From positions 6,514,655 through 6,578,654 of the forward strand of contig JABAKD010000005.1 of NCBI GenBank assembly GCA_012845835.1: a DNA stretch of 64,000 nt, given 5' to 3'. The notes beneath the pieces were generated by a model, which worked only from the letters and a program-made list of their open reading frames with translations, had not been told where the DNA came from and searched no databases. This stretch comes from Undaria pinnatifida (Eukaryota; Sar; Phaeophyceae; Laminariales; Alariaceae). This document shows, in pieces, positions 57,301 through 64,000 of this stretch (position 1 is its first letter; each line of letters opens with the position of its first letter). The translations under genes and the position numbers were made by a program.

Positions 57301-60300
57301 GCCGCCGCCGCCCGTAGCTCCCCTTGCGCGCCCCTGAGTGGCACCACCAGTTGCCTGCCCGCCAAACATAGGAGAAGGGACCGTCGCCGCTACCGACGCG
57401 GACGCAGTTTTCGACTCGGCAGAGGCCAAAGCAGCGAGCGAGTTCGACGCGGGTGTCGCCCCTGCCAGGAAGGTCACCGGCTTTGGTAGTTTTCCTCGTC
57501 TTTCGGCATCATCGCCGTCGCCGCCACCACCACCGCCGCCAGTGACGGCGGAACAAGCTCCAGCCCTGCCTCGCTGCGCGCCGGTGTCTAAAACGGTGGT
57601 TTGCCTAGACAATAATCCTCCGCCAGTGGTGGTGGCGGTGGAAGCGGTGGTGGCGGCCGGAGCAGGAGCGGCGGAGGCAGAGGTGCCCCCGAAGCTTAGC
57701 CGCGACGAGATGGCTGTCGGGGCGTTACCCGCGCCTTCCGCCGAGGCAATTTTAACCCTGATGTTCCGAGCCGTGCGGATTACGAAGGGCATACACCGCA
57801 GTGGGAAGGGGGAGGGGGGGGGGATGGGGAGGTGGGTGTGGAACGGGGGGGGTGGAGAGGGGGGGGGCTCTACATCACCGTACATCACACCACACTACGC
57901 CACATAACACAAAATCGTCCCACTCCATCCCATCTTATGCCTTCCTATCCCATCCCATTCCGTCCCATCCCATCCTATCCCACCCCATCCCATCATATCC
58001 CATCCCATCATATCCCATCTCATCATATCCCATCCCTTTCCATCTCATATCATCCCATGTCATCCCAGCCCACTCCACACCCTACAATACCTTACTCTTA
58101 CGTACTAAACCACACCACAAGATACCTAGACGCCGGCGACGGCTGATGCACCGAACCGTGTCCCCTACTGCCCGTAACCAGCCGAGATGGCGTCCTCTGC
58201 GGGGTGGTGATGCTGGGCCTGTTGCCCAGGTGCTCCGCCAGCTGATCTTCGGTGATAACCTTGCCCACCTGCCACCAAGCGTTTAGTTCGCAATCGCAAG
58301 AACGCGCACACAGGCAGCACGACGAAAAACAAAGGAAAAACACGAAAAGAAATGAGTCGGGGTGTGGTCATCAATCGTACTCCCTTTATATTCATTCGGT
58401 CGGGCCGGCGTCGAGAGAGTTAACGATACCGCAAGGCAAAAACTATGCGCTCGACGTGTGAGGAGGACGACCAGGAATGCTGCAGCTACTGCCGCTGCTA
58501 CCGACGCCACCGCTATCGGCGCCGCCGAAGCCGCAGCAGCAGCAGCACCACCACCAGTAGCACCAGCACAAGCAACAACAGCAGCACCAGCCGCAGTACC
58601 AGTCGCAACATCAGCACCAGCACATGCAGAAACTGCACCAACAGCAGACACAGCCGCACACGCACGCACACACACTAACACCCTTCCTCCCACCCCGTAC
58701 CCTCAAAAACGTCATGGGCACACAACCACAAACGCAATAACAAATACATAACAAACGCAAAACACCCACCTCGCGCTGAGGGAAAGAGAACGACAGCATC
58801 GAGACCTCCTTGGCGAGGAGCATCACACCCTCGCTCTCCCGCCGCAGCCGCCTGCCCCTGCTGAGGGGATCCTCCCGGTCCCTCCCGCCCTCACCGCCGC
58901 CACCGAGCCTTAGAGGCGTCGCGGCCGATGACGAGCGAGCATTCGCCGCTGTCTCCACCGCCACCGCTGCCGCGCGCTCCAGGTCCTTGAAAAACAAAAA
59001 ATGGTGGTAGGGAGGTGGTGGTACGGTTAGGGCTAGGGTAAGGACTACAGCAAGCCCGCTGGGGGGGTCATGAGGCAGACAAGTTACGGAGCCAGCGCCA
59101 AGAAGTGCTCGTCGGCGAGGTTCGCCGAAGCAAAGTGCGACTGATCGCTCTGTCGATTGAACAGCGGATCGATTTGCCGCTTGCATTGACAAGGCTCGCG
59201 GCTAACGTTTGACGTTTCGGGTATTATATAGCTCGCATGATCAATGCGCGGCCGAACCATCAACGTGACAAAACGAACACAAACACAAACACAAACACAC
59301 AAAAAGCCGAATCCTTCCCCCTCCTACCCCCGCCCATCCTCCTTCAAGCCTTCATTTTCCCCCTATTCCTGCCCCAATCCCCTCCCTACCGCCCCCACCT
59401 TCTCCCAGCCAGCACCCATAACAACATACCAGGAAACTACTAAATAGTAGCCCACCTTCACTTTTGCCTCCGCCTTGGCAACCCACGCCTCCACACCCAC
59501 GGTGGCGTCGTACTGCGAACCAACAACCCTCAAAAGCCTGAGCCCAGCCCGCTCGGTCTCAACCTTCGCCGAATCTCCGTGCGTGGCACTAGCGGCGGAA
59601 GAGGCGCTCGAGGGTCGAGCCGCGCGGGCGGTGCTGCCATCGCCACCACCACCGCCGCGAGTGGCGGCCGAGCCCGGTGTAACTGAAGCCGAGGGGGCGG
59701 CACGCCCTTGCCCGTGCCCTTGGGCTTGGCCTAGGCCTCCGAGCGACGACCGCCTTCTCTGTGAAGCTGCGCTGGGAGCACGGTCCGGTGTCGCTGCTCC
59801 CGACGGCACCTGGGGACGAACGAGGCAACCAATGCAGAAGAAGAACGGAGGCGGGGGGTAGGGGGTAGAGGGGCGGGGGTGGTGGGTAGGCGGGTAATAA
59901 TTTACGTGGGGTTTCAGGGGGGAAGAAAGGCTCGCCCAACAGACGGCCCATTTGTATGCTGAATAACACTGAAATGAAGTTCAGCTTTAAACGCGTCTCG
60001 CCGGCAGGGTATTTGGTGCTATAAAGCCCGTCCATCCGATCGGCCAGCCGCTGCTTGCGCTCTCGTTCGACCAAAAATTCAACACCGTGCCAGCGCTGCT
60101 TAGATCGTTTTGCTATCGGAAGGACGTGCCGCGATAAAGCACGTTTTTTTTCTCATCCGATGCGGGCGCATTGCGGTTAGATCCCGACGCAGGAACTTTG
60201 CCCGATAACTGTACAATTCAGCGAAACAAGGCAAACCGGTGGCAAGCGCGACAGCAGCACCAACTTCGCCACCAACAACCATCATTATCACCACTATCGC

Positions 60301-63300
60301 TATTACACCAACGCCACCAATACAACAAAAGCCACCAATCCCCACCGACACCACCATTACCAACGCCACCGCTACAACCATAAAAAAACACAGCCAACGC
60401 CACCAACACCACCAATATCACCACCATAAATATCAACACCAACACCACCACCAACGCTAACAACACGGCCAACGCCACCAACACCACCAATATCACCAAC
60501 ACCAACACCAGCATCAACATAAATATCAACACCAACGCCAACACCACTTTCCAACCCTTCCTGGCCGGTGGAAACCCTACGTGCTCCATCCCGGCATTGA
60601 GAGGATACGAGGGGCTATGGACACACGACTACGGTCGTACACGCAATGAGCCCCCCCCCCCTTCCCCCCCCCCGACCCCACCCCCACCCCCACTCACCGG
60701 AGTCGCCACTCCTTCGCCCGCACCACCAGCCCTAACGCGATGCCCTCCACGCCGAGCGCGAGGCAAGGCACCGTGGATCACCCCCCCGCGCGCAGCCGCC
60801 GCCGCTCCCGACATCACCATCACTCCACCCGCCGAAGCCGCCGCCGCCGCCGCCGCCGCCGAACCCCTCCTACCCTCGCCTCCACCCCCTGATCTCCCCC
60901 CGCGAATCTCAGCCGACGGCATGGGAGAACCGGCCGCTGCTGCTGCAGCCTCCTCCCCGTGAGATTGGCAAGAAGACGTTCTGGGGGTTGCCCCTGCTTG
61001 TCCGACGGTGGCGGTTGGTCTGGCGCTGGGTCGCATGGAGACGTCGGCGCGACGCTCTCGGCGGCTTTTGAGGGTGGTCTGGAGGTCGGACATCGCCGCT
61101 TCTATCTTTCTCCTCTGAATGGCGAAGGAGGGGGAGGATGGAGGGGAAGGGAGACATGGAGGGGGGTTGGGGGAGGGGAGGGGTGGGGGGGGGGGCGGCG
61201 TACTCATTTGTTGCTTGTCTTAGTCATTTGACCATTGATCACGCATCCCTTTCGAGACGGAGCACCGTTCCTACTCCTAATAGAGACACCTCCAACATTT
61301 GGGCGCTCATTACGCTTTTTCCATATACTATATAGAAACTGTTTGCTTATCCTATCCCCGTCCTGTTTCGCCGTCTGTGGTCACCATCTATCTCCCAGGA
61401 TAGCGATCGTTTTCTCGCTACTCTCTGGTCAACAAAACTGTTCCATGTCACACACGTCTAATTTCCTCATCCCCTCCTCTAACGCATCCCGTTCCTCCTG
61501 GTATACTTCACATTCTCCTCCTATGTGAGTCCTACTCTCTATTATTGTGCCACAAGGTCACATATTTGTAGTCACGTCATCCTCCTCCCGACTTCTGGTA
61601 TATCTCTTTCTTCTTTCTGGTAGGTCCAGGTCCCCTACAGGAAATTGCAGTTTCAGCTTTTTCGCGTAGTTCATTGGGTCGTGCAGATATGGTGGGGGTA
61701 AGTTACAGGTCTTGCGACCGCGTGCTTCGGCCTTAACGTCTTTGAATACAGACACAGCAGCATCTCATCACACCAAACAACACCACACCACATCACATCG
61801 ATATCACATCGCATCATATCACATCACATCACATCACTCACCACACAACATCACATCACATCACATCGCATCACATCACATCACATCACATCACATCACA
61901 TCACATCACATCACATCTCACCACATCACATCACACCACATCACATCACATCACATCACATCACATCAAATACATCACGCGGCGCACATTGTTCCTGATG
62001 CCCTTCCTGAGGTGCACCAGCTCGGGGTCAAGAGGCTCCCTTCCGTCTCCCCGCTCCCCGCCCAGCTCTCCCACCTCCTCCCCATCGACCTCCTCCTCGT
62101 CGTACTGCACCAGCGCCTTCGCCGTCGCAGTCTGCAAATAAAATAAACATCAGTGTGTATGAAACGGCAACGGATGGAAAGAGATGGAGGAGAGGGACAG
62201 GGACAGGGGCAGGGAAAAGGAGAGGGAGAGGAAGAAGAGAGATAGACGGCGGGGGGGGGGGGGGGCAAACAGAAAATATTACGAAATAGTTCCGCTCGTG
62301 TGCTGACACACTCGCATCGAGGGCAGCGTGGTAGTGACTACAGCCGTCCCCCATTAATCGGTACCATTTCAGAGTATTAATTTCATCTTCTCGTCATCAG
62401 AATTAATATCTACATCGCTTTGTGCGCTTGTGCACGAGGCGGCATCGGCAACGGCCCCCTCTCAACCGACTGAGGTCGCGGCATGGGGTGTATCAGTGGG
62501 AGGCAAAGCGGGAGAAACGGCGGCCGCTGAGCGCCCGCGAACCCAAACAAACACAAATATATCTACACACTAAGACACATGGACCTACAAGTACACACAT
62601 ACGTTGGTCACACACACGCACATCGCACACATAAACACGCAAACATACTACTTTAACAGAAACCAGCGCAAATACACCAACACACAGGAAGATTTCGAGG
62701 AAGAGAGATGTATGCACATACCACGTGTATGTACGTACATAGGCACAAAGATGCAAATAAAACAAACATCCACGAAACCACAAAAATCATACACAAACGA
62801 AGCCCATCACCACACAGGGAGACATTGAGAAAGAGAGACGGGGAGAGAGCTGGAAGCGAGCAAGGTTTTGATAAAACAGTCGATGCAAGGGGGGAGGGGA
62901 GACCTACCTGCCACTTGATGTCCTGGTTGTTGGCCTTGAGATTCGCTATGTCCGACACCTGCTTCGCCATGTCCCGCCCCAGCTCCCTCACTGCATCGCG
63001 AAGCCTGCCGAAACGAAGAAACGAAACACCGACAATTGAGCGGAGGCAGTAACAAACTTTACAAAAATACGAAAAAGAAATACCAACAGCAACAGCGAAA
63101 AGCCAAGACGAACACATACACAAACAAAAAACAAAAAACACAAATACGAAACACAATGTTCTGAGCCACAGCCGCCCGCAAAATAGCCAAGACACCGACA
63201 AAACAAAATCGCACAAACACAACCCTCTAACTCTCCCTCGCCCCCCCCCTACAAGGCACAAAACACGCCTCTAACCCCCAGCCGTCCCCCCGCCCCCCTC

Positions 63301-63662
63301 TCCCAATCCTCCCTGCCCCCCTCCCCCTCCCCCTCCCCGTCTCTCTCCTCTCCCAACCCCTCCCCCTCCTCCTCTCCCCCCCCCCCCCTGCCCATCCCCT
63401 CCCAACCACAACCCCTACCCCTCCCCCTCTCCCCCCCCCCCTACCCATCCCCTCCCAACCCCAACCCCCCCGTCCCGCTCTCGCCTTTCGATTGTTTCCT
63501 TCATCCCGTTAACCCCGCGATCCATCTTGTCAGACCACCCCGCGTCACGCATGGCGCCCGTCCCACCCGTCTCGCTAAGCTCCTCCAGGTGGTCCAACAC
63601 CTCCAGGACATTCTTCCAGGCCACGCCCTCGGCGGCGGTGGAGGGTATAGCTCTCCGGACGG
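49312..63662 (-). CDS. NUP214: Nup214/Nup159-type FG nucleoporin, C-terminal 1,410 residues
   Basis: Cytoplasmic-side nuclear-pore component that in the family serves mRNA export (DEAD-box helicase docking) and transport-receptor binding. Exons, descending: 63662-63485, 63004-62908, 62131-61979, 61114-60698, 59809-59456, 58985-58770, 58268-58126, 57757-56390, 56017-55726, 55123-54711, 54143-54014, 53307-53205, 50592-50441, 49530-49312. All phases agree and the last exon ends in TGA. Coiled-coil-prone segments fill the first three exons (NVLEVLDHLEELSE; RLRDAVRELGRDMAKQVSDI), then a disordered linker, then FG/GFG/SPFG repeats with two YPPMSxxAPxVFG units (58.3-49.3 kb side). Two helical modules (QVLEIYNKYN...LEKYR; WMIDVFSRFK...IAKYR) interrupt the FG region. 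The tail ends SSFRQMRG. Domain order matches Nup214: propeller (expected beyond the right edge), coiled coil, FG. Two introns seem to be GC-AG. Confidence 0.85.
51865..52960. mobile_element. 0.82-kb TIR element, rearranged pair in opposite orientation
   Basis: Two partial copies follow each other head to tail. The first (about 51865-52505) begins with the right TIR sequence (GGAAGGCCAAAAGTTTGAAA) and runs nearly to the other end. The second (about 52553-52960) begins again with AGACCGGTGACAATGGAAGG and stops after the TTGGCG...GGTAGAAAAC region. Orientation is reversed relative to 12461-13281. Confidence 0.8.
52965..53080 (-). mobile_element. LINE 3'-end fragment
   Basis: The minus strand encodes MWKKRKERPNVGGVSIRSSR then NGAPSRKGRVVNAQMT, collinear with the C-terminus of the relic at 61204-61758 (IWKKRNERPNVGGVSIRSRN). 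It is abruptly bounded by the TIR element on one side and a G run on the other. Confidence 0.8.
54332..54365. repeat. 34-base G homopolymer
   Basis: Longest homopolymer in the window; intronic in the nucleoporin gene. Length is likely to vary and to be hard to sequence. Confidence 0.9.
57905..58085. repeat. CCCAT/CATCC pentanucleotide-like microsatellite
   Basis: Irregular CCCATCCCATCCTATCCC repeats filling the intron between exons 58268-58126 and 57757-56390. Confidence 0.9.
58490..58660. repeat. CAG/CAC/CAA trinucleotide-rich tract
   Basis: Compound CAG, CAC and CAA repeats in the intron between exons 58985-58770 and 58268-58126. The poly-Ala, poly-Ser and poly-Thr frames it creates on both strands are artefacts. 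Confidence 0.8.
60240..60545. repeat. CACCAA/ACC trinucleotide-rich tract
   Basis: Long run of ACCACCAAC, CACCAATATC and related units inside the intron between exons 61114-60698 and 59809-59456. Confidence 0.85.
61204..61758 (-). mobile_element. LINE (non-LTR retrotransposon) C-terminal relic with three in-frame TGA
   Basis: One continuous 185-codon frame on the minus strand, from VSVFKDVKAEARGRKTC through LPERRKRYTRSREEDDVTTNM, PCGTIIESRTHIGGEC (zinc-knuckle-like, as found at the C-terminus of LINE reverse transcriptases), IWKKRNERPNVGG and GAPSRKGCVINGQMTKTSNK to a TGA at 61204-61206. It is interrupted only by three TGA codons (61558-61560, 61429-61431, 61381-61383) and has no frameshift. 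The first TGA replaces the expected first Cys of the zinc motif. It lies in an intron of the nucleoporin gene in the same orientation as the gene. Confidence 0.8.
61780..61975. repeat. (ACATC)n pentanucleotide microsatellite
   Basis: Long, fairly pure ATCACATCAC array ending five bases from the donor of exon 62131-61979 (GTGATG). Confidence 0.95.
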
Positions 63663-64000
63663 CTGCGCTCCGCAAAAAGGTAGCGCAGACCGAGAGAGAG
63701 AAGACGAGGGCGACGGCATAAGGTGGGGGGGGGGGGAGGGCGCGTTGAGAAAAGCGAAAACCGTTGTTTTTCCCTGAATTTTTAAACTCCAAATTGTACC
63801 TCAACTCCGATTCCTTCTTGTCTCTCTCTCCTCTCTTTCTCCCCCTCTCTCCCTTTCTCTCCCTCCCGTCCTCTGCATATCACCTCAATCACCGTCCTTC
63901 CAACCACCCTCCACCCTGCCAGCCCAACCCAATGTCCGTACCGCCAACGTACCAGGTATACATTTTGACAGCCTCTCGCCCACAACGCGTCCACCACATG
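63663..64000 (-). other. right edge: intron and probable further nucleoporin exon
   Basis: Pyrimidine-rich intron upstream of the exon starting at 63662. Close to the edge the minus strand is open (HVVDALWARGCQN) and reaches donor-like GTATAC (63961-63956) and GTACGT (63952-63947), but phase with exon 63662-63485 cannot be reconciled here, so no exon is assigned. The beta-propeller part of the gene would lie further right. Confidence 0.4.

Noticed and set aside
59084..59230. Candidate minus-strand exon (KRQIDPLFNRQSDQSHFASA...)
   Set aside because: It ends in a stop and is not needed for the phase-consistent join of exons 59809-59456 and 58985-58770.
59935..60080. Candidate nucleoporin exon (RLADRMDGLYSTKYPAGETR...)
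   Set aside because: Exons 61114-60698 and 59809-59456 join in phase without it, the sequence is AT-richer than the real exons, and no good donor was seen.

Overview
The window looks like nuclear DNA of a complex eukaryote, most probably a stramenopile and perhaps a brown alga of the Ectocarpus type. This is an inference from gene architecture (short GC-rich exons, long repeat-filled introns), the style of the Copia and LINE relics, and very frequent long G or C runs. It was not tested by any search. I rebuilt three multi-exon genes by hand from exon-level reading frames, splice sites and intron phase.

Layout. 1-2,123: no gene seen. 2,124-5,620 (minus): five phase-compatible exons of an N-ethylmaleimide-sensitive factor (NSF) type AAA ATPase covering the end of the N domain, the linker and D1; D2 and most of the N domain are not visible. 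7,078-7,317 (minus): an isolated good exon. 8.0-10.5 kb: a decayed Copia retrotransposon with an inverted gag duplication. 11.4-26.3 kb: a transposon graveyard with at least four recurring non-autonomous families (two with clear terminal inverted repeats), tandem duplications, a small ORF framed by direct repeats, a possible secreted or plastid-targeted ORF and an orphan first exon.

27,001-39,664 (plus): a ten-exon gene for a roughly 1,800-residue, mostly disordered Ser/Ala/Gly/Pro protein full of S/T-P-R/K motifs, with one apparent frameshift in a 15-G run. 39.7-49.3 kb: gene-poor, with a 0.7 kb island of GGAAGCTTCC/TTCCATGGAA palindromes, a tRNA-like tandem repeat and a 165-190 bp satellite-like array.

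49,312-63,662 and beyond the right edge (minus): fourteen exons of a Nup214/Nup159-type FG nucleoporin, with coiled coils first, then FG repeats, then a short C-terminal tail. Two of its introns appear to be GC-AG. Its introns carry a LINE 3' end, two further LINE/TIR-element insertions and several microsatellites.

The genes are not functionally linked: membrane-fusion ATPase, unknown disordered protein, nuclear-pore component. The most unusual signals are decayed exon copies inside introns (NSF Walker A exon; exon 29,946-30,148), the duplicated Nup214 tail module with an intron at the same place in both copies, and a 9-bp palindromic word (TACCWGGTA) present about eleven times where about 0.5 is expected.
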